Position numbers and translations under genes: made by a program
The notes under the pieces: model-generated
Seen by the model: only the letters and a program-made list of their open reading frames with translations
Told to the model about the DNA's origin: nothing
Databases searched by the model: none
In this document: positions 9,477 to 16,531 of the stretch, piece by piece
Layout: every line of letters begins with the position of its first letter
How positions within the stretch are numbered: the first letter of the stretch is position 1
From: Aldehydirespirator sp965203575
GTDB lineage: Bacteria > Actinomycetota > Acidimicrobiia > Acidimicrobiales > Aldehydirespiratoraceae
Length of the DNA: 64,000 nucleotides
Reading direction: 5' to 3'
Assembly (NCBI GenBank): GCA_965203575.1
Contig: OZ241894.1
Span: 3,162,001 to 3,226,000, forward strand

Positions 9477-9546
9477 TATGGGCCGGACTCGCGCCTACCC
9501 GCTCGGCCTCTGGGCGATTGCCGCGCACTCGGATGGGGAGGACGCT

Positions 9547-9933
9547 CTAGCCCGGAGGAGGCAGCAGGGTGTAGGGGACCACGGTCACCGGTCCGGCATC
9601 GATGCGAGCCCGGGCCTCGACCGTGCCGTAGTCGGTGAACTCGAGTTCGGCCCGGACCAGCCGGTAGTTGAACTTCCCCGGCTCCACCTGCAGCGGTTGC
9701 ACGTTGCGGGCTATCCGCTCCTCGCCCCGGAAGTAGGCGACCTCGAGAGCCCCGACGCCGGGCTCGTCGGGCGCGCAGCGAACTATCACCACCAGGTGGG
9801 GGGCCCACATCAGCGGCAGCTCCGTGGGGGCGACCGCCGAGAACTGCACGCCGGTCAGGTCGATGCGGGTGGAGGGTCCCGGCACCTGGCGGAGCTGGAT
9901 GTCGTCGATGAACAGGGCGGCCACAATGTCCAT
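9547..9933 (-). CDS. Conserved-looking hypothetical protein, 128 aa
   Basis: Starts at ATG 9933 (MDIVAALFIDDIQLRQV). The protein is rich in alternating hydrophobic residues and looks all-beta, with phrases such as PLMWAPHLVVIV and KFNYRLVRAELEF. It has no signal peptide, membrane segment or recognisable catalytic motif. It is divergent from the carboxypeptidase gene (70 nt between starts). A small immunoglobulin-like or jelly-roll fold is my reading; function is unknown. Confidence 0.75.
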   Translation of the reverse strand: MDIVAALFIDDIQLRQVPGPSTRIDLTGVQFSAVAPTELPLMWAPHLVVIVRCAPDEPGVGALEVAYFRGEERIARNVQPLQVEPGKFNYRLVRAELEFTDYGTVEARARIDAGPVTVVPYTLLPPPG

Positions 9934-10003
9934 GCGCCGACCCTACCGAATGCCAGTCGCGGCCGGGCAGCCCGGTCCCATCCGAGTCGGTAGGCGGCGT
10001 ACC

Positions 10004-11683
10004 ATGGCGAGGATGCGTCGAATCCTGGTCTGGATCCTGCTGGCCGCGCTGGCGACCACCGCGGTCGGGTCGTATGTCCAGGCGCGGCGCATCAACGCCG
10101 ACTCCGACCCGGGCTGGGTCTCCGACACCGGCCCACCGGAGATGGTGGTGTCGACGCCGCTGCTGAACGTTCGCCGGACGCCGTCGTGGCTGTCGGCTCC
10201 GGTCACCGAGGCCCGCCTGTTCGAGCGGCTCTCCGGCGTGGCTGAGCTGCCCAGCGCTCCGCCGCAGACGTGCCTGGCCGTCTACCGAAACGGTGAGACC
10301 ATCATGAGCGAGCAGGCTGAGGTGCCGCTGGTGCCGTCCTCGCTGATGAAGATCGTCACCGCAGCCGTGATCCTCGAGACCGCGGGACCCGCGGCCACCT
10401 TCACCACCGAGGCCTTCGTGCGCACCGCGGACCTCAGCGCGGCTGCCGGCGGTGTGCTCACTGGCGACGTCTATCTGGTCGGGCGGGGCGATCCCGTCCT
10501 GTCGACGCTCTCCTACATAAGGCGCTTCCCGGAGCCCATGGTCCACACCGACTTCACGGACTTGGCCGTGCAGGCCGCGGCAAGCCTGCGCGATCGGGGC
10601 ATCTCTGTGGTGGAGGGCAGCGTCCTCGCCGACGAGTCGCGCTTCCCCGAAGCGGAGCGGGACTACTCCGGCCAACTCGTCCAGTCCGGCGACCGGCCCA
10701 TCTGGAAGCAGTCCTACGTGAACAGCAATCAGGTCGGTCCGCTGTCCGCGCTGCTGCTCAACGACGGGTACGTGTCCTTCCCGGCGTCGGCGGACTACGC
10801 CAGCCGCCGGGAGAACGTGCGGGCCGTCGATCCCGCGCTCCACGCCGCGCAGGTGTTGGACGGATTGATCGAGGCCCGCGGCATCCGTGTTGCGGCGCAG
10901 GCCAGCAAGGGCACTGCGCCGCCGCTCTCTGAGCTTCACTCGCTGGGCAGCGTCGAGTCGCCGCCCATGTCCGAGATAGTGGCTCGGATGCTGCGCTACT
11001 CGGACAACACCACTGCCGAGATGCTCCTGAAGGACATCGGCAGACGCTTCTCGGGCTCGGCCCGCGCCGAGGCGGTGACCGACGTCCACGACGTGCTGGA
11101 GCGACTGCTGGACGTCCCGACCGAGGGGATCATCATTGCCGACGGCTCGGGACTCTCGCTGCACAATCGGCTGACCTGTGACCTGATCGCCAGACTCTTG
11201 CTGCGCGCCGGCCCCGACTCGCCGCTGGTGAGCGGCCTGGCCGTGGTGGGGGATAGCGGCACCCTGCGGGACTGCGAGGCGGAGCAACCCTCCGATGAGG
11301 CCGTCGCCGACTCATCCGGTCTGACCGGCGGTGCCGTGGACAACCCGGTGTGGGCCAAGAGCGGGACTCTCAACGACGTCTCGGCCCTCGCGGGAGTCAC
11401 CGTGGCTCGCAACGGCGACGTGCTCACGTTCGCTCTGATCTCCAACCGCGAAGGTCTCATCTTCGATCTCGGCTTCTGCAACGACTTGCAGCGCGGCCTC
11501 ATCGCGGCTGCGGCCGGCCACCCGTATGGACCGTCCTCGGCCGACGCTCTGCTCCATCCGCAGCCCGCGAGGGCGCCGGTAGTAGACCCCAATCCCGAGT
11601 CAGGCAACGGCCAACCAGACCCCGATCCCGAGTCAGGCAACGGCCAAGTAGACCCCGATCCCGAGTCAGGCAACGGCCAATAG
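10004..11683 (+). CDS. dacB: D-alanyl-D-alanine carboxypeptidase/endopeptidase (PBP4/DacB type)
   Basis: 559 aa. An N-terminal signal anchor (RRILVWILLAALATTAVGSY) exports the enzyme. The three penicillin-binding motifs are present in order: SSLMK (SxxK, catalytic Ser and Lys), YSDNTTAEML (SxN) and AKSGTLNDV (KSG/T). This is the low-molecular-mass class C arrangement, peptidase S13, which trims or cleaves peptidoglycan cross-links outside the membrane. The start at 10004 is chosen because upstream codons in frame would be antisense to the divergent gene and lack a signal. The tail carries three 11-residue repeats ending in ESGNGQ (separate entry), probably a flexible wall-facing linker. Confidence 0.93.
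   Translation: MARMRRILVWILLAALATTAVGSYVQARRINADSDPGWVSDTGPPEMVVSTPLLNVRRTPSWLSAPVTEARLFERLSGVAELPSAPPQTCLAVYRNGETIMSEQAEVPLVPSSLMKIVTAAVILETAGPAATFTTEAFVRTADLSAAAGGVLTGDVYLVGRGDPVLSTLSYIRRFPEPMVHTDFTDLAVQAAASLRDRGISVVEGSVLADESRFPEAERDYSGQLVQSGDRPIWKQSYVNSNQVGPLSALLLNDGYVSFPASADYASRRENVRAVDPALHAAQVLDGLIEARGIRVAAQASKGTAPPLSELHSLGSVESPPMSEIVARMLRYSDNTTAEMLLKDIGRRFSGSARAEAVTDVHDVLERLLDVPTEGIIIADGSGLSLHNRLTCDLIARLLLRAGPDSPLVSGLAVVGDSGTLRDCEAEQPSDEAVADSSGLTGGAVDNPVWAKSGTLNDVSALAGVTVARNGDVLTFALISNREGLIFDLGFCNDLQRGLIAAAAGHPYGPSSADALLHPQPARAPVVDPNPESGNGQPDPDPESGNGQVDPDPESGNGQ
11582..11680 (+). repeat. Three tandem 33-bp coding repeats at the end of dacB
   Basis: Three copies of a 33-bp unit encode V/P-D-P-N/D-P-E-S-G-N-G-Q, in frame and directly before the stop. 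Copies differ by only a few bases, so the expansion is recent and copy number may vary between strains. Confidence 0.9.
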
Positions 11684-11697
11684 GAGCGAGGGCCACC

Positions 11698-12345
11698 GTG
11701 GCTACGCCGATGTTCGCGCTCCAGTCGGTGCTGCTCCCCGGATCGCCGCTGCCGCTGCACGTCTTCGAGCCTCGCTATGTGGCCATGCTCGACACCGTCA
11801 TCTCGACGGACGCCGAGATGGGCGTCGTGCTGATCGAGCGGGGCCGCGAGGTCGGGGGCGGAGATGTGCGGTGCGATGTGGCCACCATGGCCCGCGTCGT
11901 GGAGGCCCGGGAGTTGGCCGACGGCCGGCTGCTGGTGATGGCGCTGGGAGTCCGTCGCATCCGGGTGCGGCGGTGGCTGCCCGACGATCCATTCCCCTGC
12001 GCCGAGACTGAGGACTGGCCCGATGAGCCCGAAGGTGAGTCGCCGCCGAACGGCGAGCAGCTGCGGCGGCTGGGCGCACTGGTCTCGGAGGCACGCAGCC
12101 TGGCCCGGCGTCTCGAGATCGCGCCTGGGCCGCAGCACGAGGCAGCCGAAGTGGTTCCCGTGGATGTGGGCCGCGACGTTTCCCAGGCCTCCTACCGGGC
12201 CGCGGCTCTTGCTCCACTCGGTCCGCTCGACCGCTACGAGGTGCTCTGCACGCCGGGCGCCGGCCGGCGGCTCGCCGTGGCCCACCGTGTCGTGGCCGAC
12301 GCGGTGGAGTTGTTGAGGGCTCGGATCGAGCTGGGCGGCGGGTAG
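11698..12345 (+). CDS. LON substrate-binding (N-terminal) domain protein
   Basis: 215 aa from a GTG start with GGAGCGAGG upstream. The N-terminus (MFALQSVLLPGSPLPLHVFE and PRYVAML) is the typical beginning of the PUA-like LON substrate-binding domain. A helical region follows (about residues 110-200), and there is no AAA or protease domain. Stand-alone LON-SB proteins are widespread in actinobacteria; their role is unclear, though the domain binds unfolded protein in Lon. It follows dacB by 14 nt and may be cotranscribed with it. Confidence 0.88.
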   Translation: MATPMFALQSVLLPGSPLPLHVFEPRYVAMLDTVISTDAEMGVVLIERGREVGGGDVRCDVATMARVVEARELADGRLLVMALGVRRIRVRRWLPDDPFPCAETEDWPDEPEGESPPNGEQLRRLGALVSEARSLARRLEIAPGPQHEAAEVVPVDVGRDVSQASYRAAALAPLGPLDRYEVLCTPGAGRRLAVAHRVVADAVELLRARIELGGG

Positions 12346-12390
12346 CGTGAGGGCCTGAGTGGCCCGTGAGCGAAGCGAACGAGAGCGGGC
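12346..12390 (-). repeat. Dispersed intergenic repeat, copy 3 (inverted)
   Basis: On the plus strand it reads GGCCCGTGAGCGAAGCGAAC..GAGAGCGGGC, the reverse complement of the copies at 7256 and 9426. It lies between the LON-domain gene and the small membrane-protein cluster. Confidence 0.8.
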
Positions 12391-12423
12391 AACAAGGTCG
12401 CTGAAGGGCCGGAGGGACTAGGT

Positions 12424-12723
12424 TTGGCACGCAGGCAGGGCGTCGCAGAAGTCGTGGACCTGATCAAGGCCTACGTGCGCCAAGAGTTGCTCGGCCCGCT
12501 GCGGGGAGCCGGGCGATGGGTGTCGATGGGTCTTGCCGGGAGCGTCGCGCTGGTCGTGGGTGTGATCCTGCTGCTGCTCTCGTTGCTGCGGGCTCTGCAG
12601 ACCGAGACGGGCAGCGCCTTCGACGGGAGCCGGTCGTGGATTCCCTACTTGATCGCGATCGCCGCGCTCGTCGCGGTCATTGCCCTGCTGTTGCGCCAGG
12701 TCGGCAAGCGAGGTCTCCGGTGA
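12424..12723 (+). CDS. Small two-TM membrane protein, phage-holin-family-like
   Basis: 99 aa from a TTG start with GGAGGG upstream. An amphipathic N-terminal region (VVDLIKAYVRQELLGPLRGA) is followed by two membrane segments, SVALVVGVILLLLSLLRAL and YLIAIAALVAVIALLLRQV. This layout matches actinobacterial proteins often annotated as phage holin family/DUF1469-like, which are chromosomal and not necessarily lytic. Its stop overlaps the GTG of the next small membrane-protein gene. Three small genes here (12424-13163) look like one unit. Confidence 0.75.
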   Translation: MARRQGVAEVVDLIKAYVRQELLGPLRGAGRWVSMGLAGSVALVVGVILLLLSLLRALQTETGSAFDGSRSWIPYLIAIAALVAVIALLLRQVGKRGLR

Positions 12724-12932
12724 CCGCGGAATCGGACCGGATCACCCGTGATTCGCTGGAGGACGCCCTGCGCGACCTCCAAGCCGACATCGACCGGGAC
12801 ACCCAGCCGCTTCTCGTCAAGGTCGCGTACGGAGCGGCCGCGGCCGCCGGCGTCCTGATCGGCCTCGCCTACCTGATTGGGCGAAGGGCCGGCCGGCTTC
12901 GCAGGACTGTCGTAGAGGTGAGGCGGGTCTGA
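12720..12932 (+). CDS. Small single-TM protein, 70 aa
   Basis: GTG start overlaps the stop of the preceding gene (GTGA). A soluble helical N-terminus (SLEDALRDLQADIDR) is followed by one membrane segment, KVAYGAAAAAGVLIGLAYLI, and a basic tail (GRRAGRLRR) that should stay in the cytoplasm. No family recognised. The overlap with its neighbours points to a shared role at the membrane. Confidence 0.7.
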   Translation: MTAESDRITRDSLEDALRDLQADIDRDTQPLLVKVAYGAAAAAGVLIGLAYLIGRRAGRLRRTVVEVRRV

Positions 12933-12935
12933 GGA

Positions 12936-13163
12936 ATGGGGCTGGTCGGCGGCAAGGCAGCCGGAGCCTGGATCACACGCCAGGCCGTGCGACGCGGCCT
13001 GCTCGGCAGCTCCCGGCTGTGGTTCGCGGCATTCGTCGCGCAGGGCGCGTTCAAGCTGGCGCGCCGGGCGATCGGACCCCGCGAGCCCACGACAGTGTTG
13101 GAGGAACGGCTCGAGCCGGGTGCCGGAATCGAGATCCGGCATCTGAACAGGGACCGCGGCTGA
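12936..13163 (+). CDS. Small hypothetical protein, 75 aa
   Basis: Begins 4 nt after the preceding gene. It has a glycine- and arginine-rich N-terminus, a weakly hydrophobic central stretch (LWFAAFVAQGAFKLARRAIG) and a charged tail. It may sit peripherally at the membrane. No family recognised; coding status rests on the tight spacing and absence of a better frame. Confidence 0.6.
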   Translation: MGLVGGKAAGAWITRQAVRRGLLGSSRLWFAAFVAQGAFKLARRAIGPREPTTVLEERLEPGAGIEIRHLNRDRG

Positions 13164-13192
13164 GCCGCCACAGGCCGAGCCGGGCTGGTCCG

Positions 13193-13429
13193 ATGCGAGT
13201 CGTGCTGCGCAACCCGACCAGGGAGATCGACGTCGAGGGTCCGATGACGGTGCACACCCTGCTGCAACGCCTGGAGCTGAACCGGGAGTCTCATCTGGTG
13301 ATATGCGACGGCGAGCTGGTAGCGGGCGACCGCACGCTGCCGGCGGACGCCTCGGTGGAGATCCGCAGCGTCATATCGGGCGGTGCCGCGGTGAAGCGCC
13401 GGGTGGCTGTTGGGGCGGTGCCGCGGTGA
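13193..13429 (+). CDS. Ubiquitin-like sulfur carrier (ThiS/MoaD/TtuB type) with C-terminal extension
   Basis: 78 aa. Residues 1-~65 fit the beta-grasp sulfur-carrier fold (MRVVLRNPTREIDVEG at the start, VEIRSVISGG at the functional end). Carriers of this type normally end in Gly-Gly, which is thiocarboxylated. Here about 14 residues (AAVKRRVAVGAVPR) follow the GG, so processing, a different stop, or a recent tandem duplication must be considered. It overlaps by 4 nt the TtuA-type tRNA thiolase gene, which suggests it feeds sulfur to tRNA 2-thiolation, as TtuB does for TtuA. Confidence 0.8.
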   Translation: MRVVLRNPTREIDVEGPMTVHTLLQRLELNRESHLVICDGELVAGDRTLPADASVEIRSVISGGAAVKRRVAVGAVPR

Positions 13430-13440
13430 AGTGCCGGGTG
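13380..13440 (+). repeat. 35-bp-offset tandem duplication across the sulfur-carrier/TtuA junction
   Basis: A 26-bp stretch beginning GCGGTGCCGCGGTGAAG occurs at 13380-13405 and again at 13415-13440 with one mismatch. The offset of 35 is not a multiple of three, so the copies are read in different frames: the first inside the sulfur-carrier tail, the second as the start of the thiolase gene. Confidence 0.85.
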
Positions 13441-14364
13441 TGCCGCGGCCCGGCGGTGATCGACATCCGGCGCCACAACGCCAACTTCTGCCGGGAGCAC
13501 TTCTTGCGGCTGTGCCGCGACCAGGTGGAGAAGGCCGTCCGACGCTTCGGAATGCTCAAGCCCGGCGAGCGGGTGCTGGTGGCCGTGTCGGGGGGCAAGG
13601 ACAGCCTGGCTCTGTGGGATATCCTCGTGGACCTGGGGTACGCCGCGGACGGCTTCTACCTGGGGCTGGGCATCGGCGACTACAGCGACGAGTCCGCCGG
13701 CTACGCCCACCGCTACGCGGAGAGCCGGAGCCTCACCCTCCACACCGTCGACCTGCCGGCGGCCCACGGCTTCGACATTCCCGGCGGCGCCCGGGCGGCC
13801 AAGCGGGCACCGTGCTCGGCCTGCGGTCTGTCCAAACGGCATCTCTTCGACGACGCAGCCCGTCGCGGCGGCTACGACGCCCTCGCCACCGGCCACAACC
13901 TCGACGACGAGGCGGCGGTGCTGATGGGCAACACGCTCAGGTGGCAGACCGAGTACCTGGGCCGGCAACTGCCCGTGCTGGATGCCCGAGACGGCTTTCC
14001 CCGCAAGATCAAGCCCCTGGTGCGCCTCACCGAGCGCGAGACCGCGGCCTACTGCATCCTGAAAGGCATCGACTACATCGTCGAGGAGTGCCCCATGGCG
14101 GCCGGCAACAAGCACCTCGCGTACAAGGCCGCCCTCAACGACATCGAGGTGGAGTCGCCGGGAGCCAAGCACGACTTCTACTTCGGTTTCCTCGAGCGGG
14201 CCTCGGAGCGCTTCCGGGCCGAGGTCGAGCGGGATCGGGCCGCCCTGGCCGCGTGCGAGCGGTGCGGGTCGCCCACCGATGCCGGTGTGTGCGCCTTCTG
14301 CCGCCTGACCGAGCGGGCGACGTCACGCGCGCCGGTGCATTTCTCGGACCGCGGCAGCCCATGA
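13426..14364 (+). CDS. ttuA: tRNA 2-thiolation enzyme of the TtuA/Ncs6 (TtcA-like) family
   Basis: 312 aa from GTG 13426. The order is an N-terminal zinc-binding knuckle (CRVC and FCREHF), the PP-loop VAVSGGKDSLALWDIL (about residues 50-65) that adenylates tRNA, CSACGLSKRHLF and ATGHNLDDEAAVLMGN, then a C-terminal zinc knuckle (CERCG..CAFC). This matches TtuA/Ncs6 proteins that thiolate a tRNA uridine or ribothymidine using a ubiquitin-like sulfur donor, and the donor is encoded just upstream. The paired zinc knuckles distinguish it from plain TtcA. Its end overlaps trmI by 4 nt. TrmI and TtuA both modify tRNA, so the cluster is functionally coherent. Confidence 0.88.
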   Translation: MKCRVCRGPAVIDIRRHNANFCREHFLRLCRDQVEKAVRRFGMLKPGERVLVAVSGGKDSLALWDILVDLGYAADGFYLGLGIGDYSDESAGYAHRYAESRSLTLHTVDLPAAHGFDIPGGARAAKRAPCSACGLSKRHLFDDAARRGGYDALATGHNLDDEAAVLMGNTLRWQTEYLGRQLPVLDARDGFPRKIKPLVRLTERETAAYCILKGIDYIVEECPMAAGNKHLAYKAALNDIEVESPGAKHDFYFGFLERASERFRAEVERDRAALAACERCGSPTDAGVCAFCRLTERATSRAPVHFSDRGSP

Positions 14365-15137
14365 CCGCCGGGGCGTTCGAGCCGGGCGAGCCGGTCCTGC
14401 TGATCGACCGCAAGAACCGCCGCTATCTGGTCGACCTGGCCGCGGGCCGGGAGTTCCATACCCACACCGGTGTGATCGCCCATGACGACATCATCGGCGC
14501 GCCCGAGGGCGCCAGGTTGAAGTCCTCGCGCGGCTCTGCCTTCCTGGCCCTGCGCCCCACCCTGGCCGACGCCGTGCTCAAGATGCCCCGGGGAGCGCAG
14601 GTGGTGTATCCCAAGGACACGGGGGCGATCCTCGTTCTGGCCGACATCTTTCCGGGTGCCAGGGTGCTCGAAGCCGGGGTCGGCTCAGGGGCGCTGTCGA
14701 TGTCGCTGCTGCGGGCGGGCGCGGTCGTGTCGGGTTACGAGCGGCGGGAGGATTTCTGTGCCCGGGCCCGGGCCAACGTCGAGCGCTTCTGCGGCCCTGA
14801 GGCGCTGGAGCGGTACCGCACCGAGGTTCGGGACGTGTACGAGGGCATCGACGAGACCGACCTCGACCGGATGGTGCTCGACCTGCCGGAGCCGTGGCGG
14901 GTGGTTCCCCACGCCGCGCTGGCGCTGCGCACCGGCGGCATCCTGCTGGCCTACACGCCGAGCATCGTGCAAGTCCAGAGGCTGCGCCGGGCACTGGAAG
15001 ACTCGCCGTTCGGTCTGCATGACACCATCGAGGTGCTGCATCGGGGCTGGCATGTCGAGGGCGACGCGGTGCGTCCCAACCATCGCATGGTGGCCCACAC
15101 CGGCTTCCTGACGGTGAGCCGGCTCACGTCGTCGTGA
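14361..15137 (+). CDS. trmI: tRNA (adenine-58-N1)-methyltransferase
   Basis: 258 aa. An N-terminal beta domain (EPVLLIDRKNRRYLVDL) precedes a Rossmann methyltransferase with the SAM-binding loop VLEAGVGSGALSMSLLRAGA (about residues 104-123) and the catalytic-region motif DRMVLDLPEPW. This is the bacterial/archaeal TrmI family that makes m1A58 in the T-loop of tRNA. It starts at ATGA overlapping the thiolase stop and ends by overlapping the protease gene. TrmI close to the proteasomal ATPase gene is also the arrangement in mycobacteria. Confidence 0.94.
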   Translation: MTAGAFEPGEPVLLIDRKNRRYLVDLAAGREFHTHTGVIAHDDIIGAPEGARLKSSRGSAFLALRPTLADAVLKMPRGAQVVYPKDTGAILVLADIFPGARVLEAGVGSGALSMSLLRAGAVVSGYERREDFCARARANVERFCGPEALERYRTEVRDVYEGIDETDLDRMVLDLPEPWRVVPHAALALRTGGILLAYTPSIVQVQRLRRALEDSPFGLHDTIEVLHRGWHVEGDAVRPNHRMVAHTGFLTVSRLTSS

Positions 15138-15979
15138 TCCGAGGGCGGCGTTGGCTCGGCGTCGCCGCGGTTATGGTCCTGAGCGTCGCCGCACTGGGGT
15201 CGGCGGTGCTCGTCGCCGTGATCATCACCGATGCTGAGCAACCGCCGCTCGGCCCACCGGGATCTGCTGGCCTTGACGATCCCGTTCCCACCTCCACCCG
15301 TCCACCCCTGGACGATCCTCCCGATCCGGGCCCGGTGCCCGACGATCACGGCATCTCGGAGGCAGACCTGGCCGCGGCGGTGGCTTCGTCGGTCCGGGTG
15401 GCGGCACCGGCATGCCGGGGGATCGTGCGCGAGGGCAGCGGGTTCGGGGTCTCCGACGGTGATCTCGTAGTGACCATCGCGCACCTGATGGTCGGGATGG
15501 AGGAGCCTGAGGTCGAGCTGGCGGACGGCCGCAAGCTGGCCGCGGTGACGGTGGCCTTCGATCCCGCCAACGACCTGGCCGTGCTGCGGGTGCCGGGCGC
15601 GGGCCTGCGCCCCCTGCCCCTCAGCGAAGCCGCGCCCGACGGGACGCTGGGAGCGCTGCTGGCCTGGGAGGCGGAGGGCGCGCCCGACCCGACGCCGTTC
15701 CGCATCGACCGGCCGGTGACGGTGCGAACCGAGCCGGTGGGCGGGGGCGAGCGCATCGAGCGCCCTTCGTGGCTCCTGGCCGCCGACACCGAGGTGGGCG
15801 ACTCCGGCGCCGCCCTGGTGGCCGAACTGGACGGCCGGATCACCGCAGTGGGTGTGGCCTGGGGCGCCTCCCGGCGCGGGGGAGGCGGGGTGGCCTACGC
15901 CACCCGGTCGAGCGCGGTGGAGACTCTGTTGGCGTCGTCCGATCTCAACGAGCGGGCCGAACTGCCCGGCTGCGGCTGA
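15134..15979 (+). CDS. Membrane-anchored trypsin-like serine protease
   Basis: 281 aa from GTG overlapping the trmI stop. A single N-terminal membrane segment (WLGVAAVMVLSVAALGSAV) is followed by a Pro-rich linker and a chymotrypsin-fold domain. The triad is visible: His in VVTIAHLMVG, Asp in FDPANDLAVLRV, Ser in EVGDSGAALV. The protease domain should lie outside the membrane. The His motif (IAHLM in place of the usual NAHVV) is slightly divergent but keeps the catalytic residue. No PDZ domain is present, so it is not HtrA. Substrate unknown. Confidence 0.85.
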   Translation: MIRGRRWLGVAAVMVLSVAALGSAVLVAVIITDAEQPPLGPPGSAGLDDPVPTSTRPPLDDPPDPGPVPDDHGISEADLAAAVASSVRVAAPACRGIVREGSGFGVSDGDLVVTIAHLMVGMEEPEVELADGRKLAAVTVAFDPANDLAVLRVPGAGLRPLPLSEAAPDGTLGALLAWEAEGAPDPTPFRIDRPVTVRTEPVGGGERIERPSWLLAADTEVGDSGAALVAELDGRITAVGVAWGASRRGGGGVAYATRSSAVETLLASSDLNERAELPGCG

Positions 15980-16031
15980 TCGGCTGCGGGTGTTTTCTGA
16001 GCTTCAGGCGCCGCTCACCCGCTTCGGCCTC

Positions 16032-16265
16032 TCACACCTCGATGAAGATGCACTCCCCGGGGCATTCCTCGGCCGACTCGATCACGGCCTCCTCCTGGCC
16101 GGCGGGCACCGCGGCGAGCCCGTCCGGTCCACCGGGATCGGAGAAGACATTGCCATCTTCCACTACATACGCGAGCCCGTCGTCGAGGAGGGTGAAGACG
16201 TCGGGGGCGATCTCCTCGCACAATCCGTCCCCCGTGCACAGATCCTGATCAATCCAGACCTTCAT
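16032..16265 (-). CDS. Short ferredoxin (3Fe-4S/4Fe-4S single-cluster type)
   Basis: 77 aa, acidic. It has C-x5-C (CTGDGLC) near the N-terminus and the distal CPGEC, the pattern of actinobacterial single-cluster ferredoxins that pass electrons to cytochromes P450 and other oxidoreductases. The inserted acidic central loop is slightly long for the family. It is convergent with the protease gene and divergent from arc, so its electron partner is not evident locally. Confidence 0.88.
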   Translation of the reverse strand: MKVWIDQDLCTGDGLCEEIAPDVFTLLDDGLAYVVEDGNVFSDPGGPDGLAAVPAGQEEAVIESAEECPGECIFIEV

Positions 16266-16531
16266 GTCGGTAGCGGTACCTCTCTTCAGTGGGGCTCTCT
16301 ACGTGGGGGCAGGCCCGACTCGGTCGGAGCAGCCCGCCGCGGACCGCTCTTCATCGCAGCATAGCGGCTGCTGGTTCCAAACATTGCCAGGAAGCCCCGA
16401 CTATTGCCAACATCACCGGCCGACAGTCTTCCGGTTCGGCGCTTCACAGAGCACTAGTGCACAGTCTGGCGCCCGTGCCGTCTAGGGTGTCGTCCTACCC
16501 GCAGACCATCAAGCAGCGTAGGAGGTGAGCC

